A stretch of DNA of 41,070 bases from Lachnospiraceae bacterium (lineage in GTDB: Bacteria; Bacillota_A; Clostridia; Lachnospirales; Lachnospiraceae), in contig QXWX01000062.1 in NCBI GenBank assembly GCA_009911175.1, forward strand, positions 1 through 41,070. Reading direction: 5' to 3'. Under the pieces are notes generated by a model. That model did not search any database. It saw nothing but the letters and a program-made list of their open reading frames with translations, and had not been told where the DNA came from. How positions within the stretch are numbered: the first letter of the stretch is position 1; each line of letters begins with the position of its first letter. The translations under genes were made by a program, and so were the position numbers. Shown here piece after piece: positions 1 to 7,584 of the stretch.

Positions 1-436
1 GGCAGCCATCCTGGGGTATATGCTCAGTGATTATATCTACATGAAAGAGGCCGTAAAGGGCGCCAGTCCCATGGATCGTGAATTTTTTGCGGCTTCCAAT
101 ACGGCGTTTTTGGGAGAGGCGGAGTCTTCGGATGAGGTTCTGGCAGCAGTGAGTCCGGCAAGAAATGTGACGGAGCATATGCCGCCTGTCTTTCTGTGGG
201 CAACGGCAGAGGATGAACTGGTTCCGGTGCAGCATTCGATCCGGATGGCACATGCGCTGGCAGACAAGAAGATTCCGTTTGAACTGCATATCTTTGAGAA
301 AGGCCCCCATGGTCTGGCGCTTTCGGACCAGTCTTCGGCAGAATCCCTGTCGCAGGTATATCCGGACGCGGCAAAATGGGCGGATCTGGCGGGAGAGTGG
401 CTGAAACAGAGATTTGCGCTGCCGCTGCCGGATTAA
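1..436 (+). CDS. alpha/beta hydrolase (esterase/lipase type), C-terminal part
   Basis: The reading frame is open from base 2 and ends at a stop at 434-436, so this is the last ~144 residues of a protein that starts left of the window. It matches the C-terminal third of Aes/BD-FAE-type acetyl esterases. The strand-loop 'VFLWATAEDELVPVQHS' carries the catalytic acid Asp, and 'EKGPHGLAL' carries the catalytic His. The Ser nucleophile would be outside the window. No signal peptide can be judged. Such cytoplasmic esterases often deacetylate short plant-cell-wall oligosaccharides, which would suit the glycosidase genes further right, but the substrate is inference. The methionine at base 20 is internal, since the homologous region clearly continues upstream. 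Confidence 0.8.
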   Translation, partial: AAILGYMLSDYIYMKEAVKGASPMDREFFAASNTAFLGEAESSDEVLAAVSPARNVTEHMPPVFLWATAEDELVPVQHSIRMAHALADKKIPFELHIFEKGPHGLALSDQSSAESLSQVYPDAAKWADLAGEWLKQRFALPLPD

Positions 437-475
437 TCCTCTTTCGAGAAATTGCTGGAGAATGGTGGGATATAG

Positions 476-637
476 AGGCTGATAAAAATAGATGAAAACA
501 TTGCGCATACATTTGATATTATTAAGAACTCAGCGGATGGAAATGAGTTTTATGCCAGACAGGCAAGAAATCGTATATGGCTTATTTGTGAAGAAAAACA
601 GAAATTACCTGAGGAGACATGCGCAGTCGGGTGCTGA
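476..637 (+). pseudogene. possible remnant of an AraC-type regulator (linker region)
   Basis: The stretch is open from just after a TAG at 473-475 to a TGA at 635-637, with no start codon or ribosome site. It reads like the helical linker between cupin and HTH domains of AraC regulators ('ADGNEFYARQARNRIW', 'LICEEKQKLPEE'). Neither the sensor nor the DNA-binding domain is present. If real, it is debris of a deleted regulator beside the esterase gene. The match rests on overall pattern only, so a chance open frame is quite possible. Confidence 0.25.
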
Positions 638-689
638 GAGCTTATGGATTATTCGGAATAAGTTAGCTCTAATATTTCACTGTCCGTAC

Positions 690-757
690 AAAAAAATCCA
701 AACTACTTTATTCAAAATCTGCACATGTAAAAGATGCGGAAAAAGTGGTTTGGATTT
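690..757 (-). terminator. intrinsic terminator of the Rpn-like gene
   Basis: Two 16-base arms (694-709 and 742-757) pair with one mismatch (AAATCCAAACTACTTT versus AAAGTGGTTTGGATTT). In minus-strand reading the hairpin is followed directly by a run of seven T. It lies about 115 bases past the stop of the minus-strand gene that ends at 873. The 32-base loop is long for a terminator, so a small inverted-repeat relic is the alternative. Confidence 0.55.
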
Positions 758-872
758 ATACTTATATTGTGCTAAATAATTTGGGCAGCAGTCCAATAAA
801 GCAAGTATATATGCCATGAATAGTTTCATCAAAATCAAATTACCGTTTTTTATATATTCTAACACGATCACT

Positions 873-1790
873 TTACACTGACTGAAGTTCTGCGAGTTGC
901 TCCACTTCCGCAACGCTAAGACCTGAATCTTCAGCAATTTCCTCAACCGTCATTTTTCCTCTTTTCAGCATTCTAAGTGCAGTTTCCTTTTTTGTTTCAC
1001 TTATGCCTTTGTTCAAAATTTTTCGTGCTTCTGTTTCAATCAAAGCCCCGCCCATCATATCACCTACACCTTTCTGTACATTCTCATATTTCTGCGCAAT
1101 CTCTTTAATTACATCTCTGGAAAGCTCTATGATTGTCCGTTTGTCAAACGCCCCAATCACTCCCTGCTGTTCCAGTTCATCAAGCCTTTCTAAAATTTTC
1201 TGATACTCTGCTTTCAATTCTACCAGTTTCTGCTCATTACTATTATACTCTGGAAACCCTTTCTCATGTGAAAAAATATAAAACGGAATCAGCATCAACA
1301 GACCTTTTTCAAAAATATCATCCAGTGAATAGGTCTGCACTTTCATAATCGGCACATCATACTGAACTGTTCCTCCCGGTGTGACAATCACGTATTTCAT
1401 TTTGTCCGGCGTCTTTTTGTAAGTCCGTAAATACGGAACCGCCGTATTGGGAAATGTCACAGTCAGCGTTTCCTCTGTAACCTCGCCCTCGTCAAGAGCT
1501 ATCTGTGCGTCATATTCAAAAAGCCTTATCGTGATTTTCCCATCTGGCAGGCTGCTTTCACACTCAACATGGTATTTCTTTGGTATCTTCCCGAAAACCG
1601 TAAAATTTGTGTCCGTAATCCGTTCCTTGTCCGCTTCGTCCTGCTGGTCTAAAAAATGTTCATTGGGAAAAAATCGTATTTCTTCATCCCCTGTATATGT
1701 TTCACCGAAAATTTCATTGATTACGGGGATAATCAGCTTACGGCAGTCATTCAGGATTGTCCGGAATGCTCCGTCATATATATTTGCCAT
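873..1790 (-). CDS. Rpn-like PD-(D/E)XK nuclease-fold protein (transposase-like family)
   Basis: The protein has 305 residues. The N-terminus (MANIYDGAFRTILND) and the core with 'RITDTNFTVFGKIPKKYHVE' followed by CESS match the PD-(D/E)XK nuclease family called Rpn / 'PDDEXK family transposase', very common in multiple copies in Lachnospiraceae. The Asp of RITDTNF and the Glu of YHVECES are the likely metal-binding residues. A helical region follows, and the end (about 275-300) is HTH-like ('KMTVEEIAEDSGLSVAEVEQ'). Members of the Rpn group promote RecA-independent recombination or act in phage defence; which applies here is unknown. The start has an AAGGAAGG ribosome site and a promoter at 1819-1847. 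Despite the usual name there are no transposon ends flanking it. Confidence 0.8.
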   Translation of the reverse strand: MANIYDGAFRTILNDCRKLIIPVINEIFGETYTGDEEIRFFPNEHFLDQQDEADKERITDTNFTVFGKIPKKYHVECESSLPDGKITIRLFEYDAQIALDEGEVTEETLTVTFPNTAVPYLRTYKKTPDKMKYVIVTPGGTVQYDVPIMKVQTYSLDDIFEKGLLMLIPFYIFSHEKGFPEYNSNEQKLVELKAEYQKILERLDELEQQGVIGAFDKRTIIELSRDVIKEIAQKYENVQKGVGDMMGGALIETEARKILNKGISETKKETALRMLKRGKMTVEEIAEDSGLSVAEVEQLAELQSV

Positions 1791-1818
1791 ATCTTATTTC
1801 CTTCCTTTTTGTGCCTTT

Positions 1819-1847
1819 ATCATATCATTTTTGTATCTTAAATTCAA
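1819..1847 (-). promoter_or_regulatory. sigma-A-type promoter of the Rpn-like gene
   Basis: In minus-strand reading: TTGAAT (1847-1842), 17-base spacer, TATGAT (1824-1819), about 29 bases before the start codon. Confidence 0.6.
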
Positions 1848-1883
1848 GAATTTCACAGCATTTCACGTGGTTTATGAACTGTT

Positions 1884-2036
1884 CACGTTACATGTCACAC
1901 CCCAACCAGACACCATGCTGATTGGTCGGGAGGATGCACATAAAAGCTGGGATTCAGGCCGCCCATTGCCGAAGGCAATTTTAAATGGCGGCCTGAGTTA
2001 CAGGGCACGCCTGGTCAAGGTGTGACCTGTAACGTG
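1884..2036. repeat. nested inverted-repeat element, ~153 bp
   Basis: The outer arms are CACGTTACATGTCACACC at 1884-1901 and GGTGTGACCTGTAACGTG at 2019-2036, pairing at 17 of 18 positions. Inside is a second pair (CAGGCCGCCCATT around 1956-1968 with AATGGCGGCCTG around 1983-1994). Between those sits a small hairpin (ATTGCC-gaa-GGCAAT). A further short pair (CCAACCA / TGGTCGG) lies in the left half. No open frame covers it. It could be a non-autonomous mobile element (MITE-like) or the template of a branched structured RNA. It sits between two divergent accessory genes and leaves both promoters intact. Confidence 0.6.
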
Positions 2037-2071
2037 CAAGTTATACGGTTCAGCGGTTACAGGAAATCAGG

Positions 2072-2100
2072 TTGACAATAGATACTTCTTGTGACATGAT
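2072..2100 (+). promoter_or_regulatory. sigma-A-type promoter of the AAA-ATPase-like gene
   Basis: TTGACA (2072-2077), 17-base spacer, CATGAT (2095-2100). The -35 is perfect and the -10 is moderate. It lies 55 bases before the start at 2156. Confidence 0.55.
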
Positions 2101-2155
2101 AAAGAAAAGGGACAGCATTTATGATTTAGGCATGATAGCAGGAAGGTGATCCGGT

Positions 2156-3451
2156 ATGTCCGCAGAATTAAAAATCAAACTGCCTGTTGGCATCGAAAGT
2201 TTTGAAGAGATCCGTACAGAAGGCTTTTATTATATCGATAAGACAAATTTGATCAGGGATTTGTTGGAAGGATGGGGAAAAGTGAACCTTTTTACACGTC
2301 CAAGGCGGTTTGGAAAGTCTTTGAATATGAGTATGCTGAAAAGTTTTTTTGAAACAGGCGCAAAAAAAGAACTGTTTGACGGCCTTGCAATTTCAGGGGA
2401 ACATGCGCTGTGCGAAAGGTATATGGGAAAATTTCCAGTGATTTCCGTCACATTTAAGGGCATTGAAGGAGCGGATTTTCAGACTGCAAAAGGAATGCTG
2501 CGCTATGAATTGAAAAGGGAAGCCGAACGGTATCAGCTTCTGGCAGACAGCGACAGATTAACGGAGACAGACAAGCGCAATTATTTTGAACTGCTGAGGA
2601 TGGAAACACAGGAAACGGTGATGGTGTCGCTGGCTTTATTATCCAGGCTTCTGTACAAACATTTTGGTAAAAAAACCTTGATTCTGATTGACGAGTATGA
2701 TGTTCCTCTGGCAAAGGCACAGCAGAGCGGATATTATGAAGAAATGGCATCGCTGATCCGCAGTATCTTTGAGCAGGCTCTGAAAACCAATGACAGTCTC
2801 TATTTTGCGGTACTTACCGGCTGTCTGCGCGTGTCAAAGGAGAGTATTTTTACAGGGCTGAACAATCCGAAGATATTTTCTATAGCAGATGTAAGGTGCG
2901 ATGAATATTTTGGATTTACGGATCATGAGGTCCGGCGCCTGCTTGACCACTATGGATTCCCGGAACAGTATGGCACGGTAAAGGATTGGTATGACGGGTA
3001 TCATTTCGGCAATTCGGATGTATATTGCCCGTGGGACGTAATCTGTTATGTGGATGACCTGTGCCAGAATCCGGAAGCATGTCCGCAGGAATACTGGATG
3101 AACACAAGCGGAAATGATATCATCCATACATTTCTTTCGAAGGCAAAGCCTGCTACGGTGAAGCGGCAGATTGAGCGGCTGATGGATGGGGAAGCTGTAA
3201 CAATGACCATCCAGGATAAACTGACCTATAAAGAAATGTATGACTCGATTGAAAATATGTGGAGTGTGCTGTTTATGACCGGATATCTGACACAGCGCGG
3301 AAAAGCCCAGGGTAGAAAGCGGCAGCTCATAATTCCAAATACAGAAATCAGAAATATATTTTCAGAACAGATTTTAGAACAGTTTTTTGAAAATGAGAGG
3401 CAGGATGGAAGAGAAGAACTATACAGCGCTGCTTCAGGCAAAGGGATGTAA
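2156..3451 (+). CDS. AAA-ATPase-like / PD-(D/E)XK family protein, C-terminus damaged
   Basis: The 431 residues match the AAA-ATPase-like family (PF09820 type, usually ~520-590 residues with a C-terminal PDDEXK_9 nuclease domain). Family hallmarks are 'KLPVGIESFEEIRTEGFYYI', the P-loop-like 'RPRRFGKSLNMSML' (residues ~50-63), Walker-B-like 'LILIDEYDVPLAKA' (~175-188), and the later 'WYDGYHFGNSDVYCPWDV'. The frame then ends abruptly just after 'EQFFENERQDGREEL', where the nuclease domain should begin, and the last nine residues are out of family. The true C-terminus of the family follows in another frame at 3405-3521, so most of the nuclease domain has been deleted and the frame shifted. The role of the family is not established; it is a common multi-copy accessory gene. 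AAGGTGA precedes the ATG. Confidence 0.85.
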   Translation: MSAELKIKLPVGIESFEEIRTEGFYYIDKTNLIRDLLEGWGKVNLFTRPRRFGKSLNMSMLKSFFETGAKKELFDGLAISGEHALCERYMGKFPVISVTFKGIEGADFQTAKGMLRYELKREAERYQLLADSDRLTETDKRNYFELLRMETQETVMVSLALLSRLLYKHFGKKTLILIDEYDVPLAKAQQSGYYEEMASLIRSIFEQALKTNDSLYFAVLTGCLRVSKESIFTGLNNPKIFSIADVRCDEYFGFTDHEVRRLLDHYGFPEQYGTVKDWYDGYHFGNSDVYCPWDVICYVDDLCQNPEACPQEYWMNTSGNDIIHTFLSKAKPATVKRQIERLMDGEAVTMTIQDKLTYKEMYDSIENMWSVLFMTGYLTQRGKAQGRKRQLIIPNTEIRNIFSEQILEQFFENERQDGREELYSAASGKGM

Positions 3452-3521
3452 GCCTGTTTTGAAATATGGGATTGCATGTCATAAGAAAAAATGCAGAGTC
3501 GTTATGCAGGAGCTTCTGTAG
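3405..3521 (+). pseudogene. out-of-frame C-terminal tail of the AAA-ATPase-like/PDDEXK_9 protein
   Basis: Frame +3 from 3405 reads MEEKNYTALLQAKG, then 'CKPVLKYGIACHKKKCRVV' and a stop at 3519-3521. This is the usual last segment of AAA-ATPase-like proteins with a PDDEXK_9 domain. It overlaps the end of the upstream frame by 47 bases. Joining the two would still lack roughly the first three quarters of the nuclease domain, so the gene has an internal deletion and not just a point frameshift. Confidence 0.7.
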
Positions 3522-3671
3522 CATCTGCCTGCCGCTCAGGTTTAGATCCTGCTTGGAATCCCTCTGCGGTACGAGGAATTTCTGTCCCGCATATCCGGCG
3601 GTTCAGAGTAAAATGAACGTAACAAATTTCAATTCGTTTCAGCCGTTTTTACGCGGCAGAAAGGAGTCGCT

Positions 3672-3956
3672 ATGGAAGCGGAACGTCTATTGTATATGTT
3701 TGCTATGATCCTTCCCGTATTTGGCCTGGCGCGGCTGGTCTGGGAAAGGAAGCTGGAGGTTTCAAGAAAAGCGGTTACCGGTACGAACGCTTTTTCCTCT
3801 ACAGTGCTGGGAGGCATTGTGGGGACAGGCGCATTGTGGAAGCTGACAGGCAGTTATATCTATGCGGCGATTATCGTTGTATGCTACGGGGTCATTTGCG
3901 TGGTTGTGAAAAAGAAGGAATATCCGGAGGAAGAACGGTTTACGAAAGAAGAGTAA
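3672..3956 (+). CDS. small two-helix membrane protein, unknown function
   Basis: The protein has 94 residues and starts after an AAAGGAG ribosome site. There are two clear hydrophobic stretches: residues ~7-23 (YMFAMILPVFGLARLVW) and ~62-79 (YIYAAIIVVCYGVICVVV). A Gly-rich segment lies between them (VLGGIVGTGALWKL), and the charged tail (KKKEYPEEERFTKEE) is probably cytoplasmic. I do not recognise a named family. It is followed by a hairpin shared with the convergent toxin-antitoxin operon. Nothing in the context gives a function. Confidence 0.6.
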   Translation: MEAERLLYMFAMILPVFGLARLVWERKLEVSRKAVTGTNAFSSTVLGGIVGTGALWKLTGSYIYAAIIVVCYGVICVVVKKKEYPEEERFTKEE

Positions 3957-3985
3957 TCTTGGGAAATATGGAATCCGATTAGGGA

Positions 3986-4019
3986 AAAAGACGAAGGCTG
4001 GTCAGAGGATGACCAGCCT
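3986..4019. terminator. hairpin terminator between convergent units
   Basis: AGGCTGGTCA (3995-4004) and TGACCAGCCT (4010-4019) pair perfectly over 10 bases with a 5-base loop. In minus reading the stem is followed within four bases by CTTTTT (from 3990 down), so it best serves the toxin-antitoxin operon. It may also stop transcripts from the small membrane protein gene. Confidence 0.6.
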
Positions 4020-4033
4020 CATTGCCAGATAAA

Positions 4034-4303
4034 CTACGTTTCTTTATAATGGCCTCGACAATGTGCAATATAAATTCGTTCGTCTTCCATATGGTACACA
4101 AGGCGGTCTTTATCATTGATATGACGGCTGTATTCCCCTTGCAAATCGCCTGTCAGAGGTTCTGGTTTTCCAATTCCATTCATACAGCCATTTCGTTCAA
4201 TATCCTTGATAAGCTGATTGATACGTTTTATTGTTTTTTTATCTTGTGTCTGCCAGTAGAGGTAATCATCCCAGGCATCATCAGACCATATTTTTTCACT
4301 CAT
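4034..4303 (-). CDS. yoeB: YoeB/Txe-family mRNA interferase toxin
   Basis: The 89 residues match the YoeB/Txe branch of the RelE superfamily, which cuts mRNA in the ribosome A site. The start MSEKIWSDDAWDDYLYW, the middle KPEPLTGDL and the C-terminal HCRGHY are diagnostic. Likely catalytic residues are Glu48, Arg60, Arg67, His85 and Tyr86, corresponding to the Glu/Arg/His/Tyr set of E. coli YoeB; all are present, so the toxin looks intact. Its start overlaps the end of the antitoxin gene by 8 bases, the usual coupling in type II toxin-antitoxin operons. Confidence 0.92.
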   Translation of the reverse strand: MSEKIWSDDAWDDYLYWQTQDKKTIKRINQLIKDIERNGCMNGIGKPEPLTGDLQGEYSRHINDKDRLVYHMEDERIYIAHCRGHYKET

Positions 4304-4565
4304 CGTCCACCTCGATCAGTTCATGGGATTTCCCTTTTCCGGCTTTCAGTTCCTGTACAGATTTTTTTACATAAGCGATGTTTGCTTCAGAAAAAAAAGG
4401 ATCAGGTGACTGTGTAATTTCAAAGGGAATCCGATTTTCACGTAAGACTGCTTTCACAAAAAGGTTAATAGCAGTGGAGGTATTTAAACCGACATTGGAA
4501 CAAAATGTGTCAAAGCTGGTTTTATCATTTTCATCTACTCGTGCGGTTAAAGTTGCCAGTGCCAT
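4296..4565 (-). CDS. RelB/DinJ-family antitoxin
   Basis: The protein has 89 residues from the chosen ATG at 4565 (MALATLTARVDENDK). A GTG 18 bases earlier is in frame, but the AAAGGAG ribosome site lies between the two, so the later ATG is the real start. Residues 1-45 form the ribbon-helix-helix DNA-binding and dimer region typical of RelB/DinJ. The acidic C-terminal tail (KSHELIEVDDE) would wrap the toxin. The pair should repress its own promoter, seen at 4597-4625. RelB with YoeB-type toxins is a common mixed pairing in Clostridia. Confidence 0.9.
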   Translation of the reverse strand: MALATLTARVDENDKTSFDTFCSNVGLNTSTAINLFVKAVLRENRIPFEITQSPDPFFSEANIAYVKKSVQELKAGKGKSHELIEVDDE

Positions 4566-4596
4566 AGATACATCTCCTTTCACTCTTTATATGTCT

Positions 4597-4625
4597 ATTA
4601 TATTACTATTGTGTGCTTAAAGCAA
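4597..4625 (-). promoter_or_regulatory. promoter of the antitoxin-toxin operon
   Basis: In minus reading: TTGCTT (4625-4620), 17-base spacer, TATAAT (4602-4597, perfect -10), ending 31 bases before the antitoxin ATG. Antitoxin binding probably overlaps it. Confidence 0.7.
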
Positions 4626-4651
4626 GCGTTTGTAATACGGAAATTTTTTGA

Positions 4652-4675
4652 TTATAGTTATAGTTATAGTTATAA
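4652..4675. repeat. hexanucleotide repeat (TTATAG), four units
   Basis: Three perfect TTATAG units plus a partial fourth (TTATAA) lie upstream of the antitoxin promoter. It is a simple-sequence tract that could vary in length by slippage. No coding frame uses it. Confidence 0.7.
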
Positions 4676-4729
4676 TTCACGGCTTAACTGGACGCGATTA
4701 GTAATGAATCAGATACTAAAAGGGAATGT

Positions 4730-5584
4730 TTACGAAACTGGAATCTCAATCTGCGTAATATAATCCTCCATCCTCTCGATCACATTTTCATTGATCCCCA
4801 TTTCATAGGAAAAGCCGTACAGCGTCAGGTTCTGCGCTTCGGCAAAATCCAGGATTTCCCGATATTTGCGGGGGATCTCTTTCCATGGCCCCTTGTGAAA
4901 AGCCTGGATATACCTGCCGGCAGGCTGTATATGGAATGCGCTTTCCCGGGGGCGGGGTTCTGCGGATTCTTCCGTAAAAACCGATGCCGCGGGATCGGGA
5001 ATCTCAATAAAGAGGCGGGTATAGTCCTCAAAATGCCCGCCGTAAATGCTTTCCACCGGAAGCATGGTCCCGTAGGAAGCGTCGTGCAGGCGGCGGAGCT
5101 GGCATTTCTTCGTCTCAGCGGTGATCATTTCTACCTCTTTTTCAAAAGAAGTCTCCCCGGTGATCTCAACGGTCACTAAGGCCCGTTCTTCCTTATCCAC
5201 AATACGAATCTGGGACAGGTCCATAGTCAGCAGGGTCTCCATATGTTCATGATAGCTGCATAAGGTTTTCCGGAGCGACCTCAGATGTTCGATACTCTGA
5301 TCCAGGGCCGTTATTTTTTCTTCCAACAGGATTTTCAGGCTGGCGGCGGAACGGTTTTTCATAAAATCCTGAATCTCGCTGACAGATACGTCCAGCTCCC
5401 GAAGCAGGAGAATGGTCTCTAAGACGGCGCTTTGTCGATAGCTGTAACAGCGGTATCCATTTTCCGGGTTGACGGCCGCCGGCCGGAACAGCCCGATCTC
5501 GTCATACCACATCAGTGTTTTCTTATTGATTCCGTGCATGGCCGCAAACTGGCCGATGGTGAGCAATTTCTCGTTTTGAATCAT
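4730..5584 (-). CDS. MerR-family regulator with GyrI-like effector domain
   Basis: The protein has 284 residues. Residues ~6-75 are a MerR winged HTH ('TIGQFAAMHGINKKTLMWYD' followed by EIGLFRPA and NGYRCYS). Residues ~80-120 are the dimerising coiled coil, and the rest is a GyrI-like/BmrR-type drug-binding domain. The architecture is that of BmrR/BltR-type multidrug-sensing activators, which untwist promoters with over-long spacers. It is divergent from a MATE efflux pump whose promoter has exactly such a 19-base spacer with a dyad, so it very probably senses an amphiphilic compound and induces the pump. Its own ribosome site (AAGGAG in minus reading, 5601-5596) overlaps the -35 of the pump promoter. 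Confidence 0.92.
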   Translation of the reverse strand: MIQNEKLLTIGQFAAMHGINKKTLMWYDEIGLFRPAAVNPENGYRCYSYRQSAVLETILLLRELDVSVSEIQDFMKNRSAASLKILLEEKITALDQSIEHLRSLRKTLCSYHEHMETLLTMDLSQIRIVDKEERALVTVEITGETSFEKEVEMITAETKKCQLRRLHDASYGTMLPVESIYGGHFEDYTRLFIEIPDPAASVFTEESAEPRPRESAFHIQPAGRYIQAFHKGPWKEIPRKYREILDFAEAQNLTLYGFSYEMGINENVIERMEDYITQIEIPVS

Positions 5585-5599
5585 TTTTTAAAAATCTCC

Positions 5600-5630
5600 T
5601 TGACCATACAGTTACTGTACGGTCTATGAT
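5600..5630 (+). promoter_or_regulatory. MerR-type operator/promoter of the MATE gene (19-bp spacer)
   Basis: TTGACC (-35, 5600-5605) and TATGAT (-10, 5625-5630) are separated by 19 bases, two more than normal. The dyad GACCaTACAGT-t-ACTGTAcGGTC spans 5602-5624 and matches at 10 of 11 arm positions. This is the classical layout of promoters activated by MerR proteins, here shared by the divergent regulator and the efflux gene. Confidence 0.88.
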
Positions 5631-5669
5631 ACTATATACAGATTATAAAAGCAAGGAGAAAAAAACACA

Positions 5670-7004
5670 ATGGAAAATCAAACCTTATACGAAAAACCGG
5701 TTACATGGAAGCATATTCTGAAATTTGCCGTCCCCACCATAGCCATGACGGTATTTATGTCCTTCTACACCATGGTTGACGGCCTGTTTGTGTCCAACCT
5801 GATCGGTACAAACGCGCTCTCTGCGATCAACCTGACGGCGCCGGTCATCCAGGTTGTGACCGCTGTTTCCACCATGCTGGCCACCGGAGGCAGCGCGGTG
5901 ATCATGAAAAAAATGGGAGAGCAGAAGGTCTCGGAGGCAAGGGAGGACTTTACCTTTTTAATCCTGGTCAACGCTGCGGTGGGATTTGTGATGTGCGCTC
6001 TGGGCTATCTGGCGATGGGGCCGGTTTTCGCGGGGATGAATCTGTCTGCGGAGGTGGCCGGATACTGTGTGGAATACTTGAGCCGGTATCTGCTGTTTAC
6101 GGTTCCGATCCTGCTGATGAACAACTTTACACTCTACATGATCGCCAGCGAAAAGGCAACGCTTTCCCTGGTATGCTCCGTGACGGGGGGCGTTTTGAAC
6201 ATGGTGCTGGACTATGTATTTATAGGGATGCTGGATATGGGGATCGGAGGCGCGGCCGTGGCGACAGGGATGGGATACTCTGTGACAGCAGTTGTGGGAC
6301 TGGTCGTGTTCAGCCGGAAAACAAGCCTTCTCCATTTCCGCAAACCAGTGCCGCGCGTCAAGGTGCTTGTAAACGCGGCGTCAAACGGATGCTCGGAGAT
6401 GGCCACAGCACTTGTTACCGGGATCATCACGATGATGTTCAACTGGACGATGCTGAGATATGTGGGGGAAAACGGCGTGGCGGCGGTGACGATCATTATG
6501 TATGTGCTGATGTTTGTCAGTTCCCTGTATACCGGATATTCCTACGGGGTGGCGCCCATGATCAGCTATTATCACGGGGAAGAAAACCACGGGAAACTGA
6601 AAACGCTGATCGGGATCAGCCTGAAAGTGATCGCCTGCATTTCCGTCCTGTCGCTGGCTGCATCCTTTGCACTGACAAAACCGCTGGTATCCGTGTTCGC
6701 AAGACCGGACAATCCGGTCTATGACCTGGCCGTGACCGGAAACCGGATCTGCGCCATAGCGCTTATATTTATCGGTTTTAATATTTTTGCAAGCGGGATG
6801 TTCACCGCACTGTCCAACGGAGTGGTGTCGGCGGTCCTGGCATTTTCCCGATCCTTTGTATTCATGCTAATCACCATGCTGGTGCTTCCGCTGTTTCTGG
6901 GGGTCAGCGGAATCTGGCTGGCCACGCCTGCGGCGGAGCTGATGGCGCTGGTGCTGTCGGCGGGGATGTTCTGGAAGCATAGGAAAACGTATGGCTACCT
7001 TTGA
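5670..7004 (+). CDS. MATE-family multidrug efflux transporter
   Basis: The 444 residues give about 12 hydrophobic segments, the standard MATE length and fold. The N-terminus 'KHILKFAVPTIAMTVFMSFY' with TMVDGLFVSN is typical of the DinF/NorM-like Firmicute branch. It exports cationic or amphiphilic compounds in exchange for Na+ or H+ across the cytoplasmic membrane. Transcription should be induced by the divergent MerR/GyrI-like protein through the 19-bp-spacer promoter at 5600-5630. The ribosome site is AAGGAG. Its 3' end overlaps the convergent alkyltransferase gene by 10 bases. Confidence 0.93.
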   Translation: MENQTLYEKPVTWKHILKFAVPTIAMTVFMSFYTMVDGLFVSNLIGTNALSAINLTAPVIQVVTAVSTMLATGGSAVIMKKMGEQKVSEAREDFTFLILVNAAVGFVMCALGYLAMGPVFAGMNLSAEVAGYCVEYLSRYLLFTVPILLMNNFTLYMIASEKATLSLVCSVTGGVLNMVLDYVFIGMLDMGIGGAAVATGMGYSVTAVVGLVVFSRKTSLLHFRKPVPRVKVLVNAASNGCSEMATALVTGIITMMFNWTMLRYVGENGVAAVTIIMYVLMFVSSLYTGYSYGVAPMISYYHGEENHGKLKTLIGISLKVIACISVLSLAASFALTKPLVSVFARPDNPVYDLAVTGNRICAIALIFIGFNIFASGMFTALSNGVVSAVLAFSRSFVFMLITMLVLPLFLGVSGIWLATPAAELMALVLSAGMFWKHRKTYGYL

Positions 7005-7501
7005 ACGATCTCTGCGTTTTCCATAGTAAGCAGATGCAGCTTTTTTTCAATCCCGCCGGCATAGCCTGTCAGGCTTCCGTCTGTTCCCACCACCCGGTGG
7101 CAGGGAATGATCAGTGAAATGGGGTTGTGCCCCACCGCGCCTCCCACCGCCTGGGCAGACATGTGAGGAAGCCCCATCTGCTTTGCGATGCGGTCCGCAA
7201 TCCCGCCGTATGTCAGGGTCTGCCCGAATGGAATCGTAAGCAATAGTTCCCATACGGCTTTGCGGAAAGGCGTTGTCTCCATTTTCAGCGGCGGCGTGAA
7301 ATCCGGAGCCTTGCCGCTGAAATAGATGTCAAGCCATTTCCTGGTTTCTTCAAACACAGGGAGGGGCTGTTCCTCATATTCTTTTGGCAGCGTACTGCCG
7401 AAATACTTCTGGCCGTCAAACCATAGTCCTGTGAGTTCGTTTCCGCTGCCGGAAATCGTAATACCGCCCAGGGGCGAATGATAATGATAAACAGATGTCA
7501 T
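6995..7501 (-). CDS. ogt: methylated-DNA--[protein]-cysteine S-methyltransferase
   Basis: The protein has 168 residues from the ATG at 7501 (MTSVYHYHSPLGG). A TTG five codons earlier is possible, but the GAGGT ribosome site lies between them and favours 7501. It repairs O6-alkylguanine and O4-alkylthymine by moving the alkyl group to its own cysteine. The acceptor is Cys134 in the IIPCHRVVG motif. The helix-turn-helix (TLTYGGIADRIA) and the AQAVGGAVGHNP segment (usual form ARAVGGAxxxNP) are in place. It lies tail-to-tail with the MATE gene, with a 10-base overlap. The pairing with the efflux unit may be coincidental. Confidence 0.93.
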   Translation of the reverse strand: MTSVYHYHSPLGGITISGSGNELTGLWFDGQKYFGSTLPKEYEEQPLPVFEETRKWLDIYFSGKAPDFTPPLKMETTPFRKAVWELLLTIPFGQTLTYGGIADRIAKQMGLPHMSAQAVGGAVGHNPISLIIPCHRVVGTDGSLTGYAGGIEKKLHLLTMENAEIVQR

Positions 7502-7584
7502 GATATGATACCTCAAAATATGTGTTATAGTCTGAGCTTTTTCGGCGGCATCCGATGCGGATTTTCGTGCCGCCCTGAAAGCTG

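Noticed and set aside
492..779. 95-codon plus-strand frame in the left spacer
   Set aside because: No ribosome site or protein-like pattern, and it runs through the terminator stem at 694-757.
873..1790. Complete transposon, because the family is often named transposase
   Set aside because: No terminal inverted repeats bracket the gene. The nearby hairpins are its terminator and a separate nested element.
4652..4675. TTATAG repeat as a phase-variation switch for the antitoxin
   Set aside because: The repeat is upstream of a complete promoter and outside any coding frame, so length change would not obviously switch expression.
6995..7004. Overlap of MATE and alkyltransferase genes as a mis-called end
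   Set aside because: Both stop codons are clear and both proteins have normal family length. A 10-base convergent overlap is ordinary.
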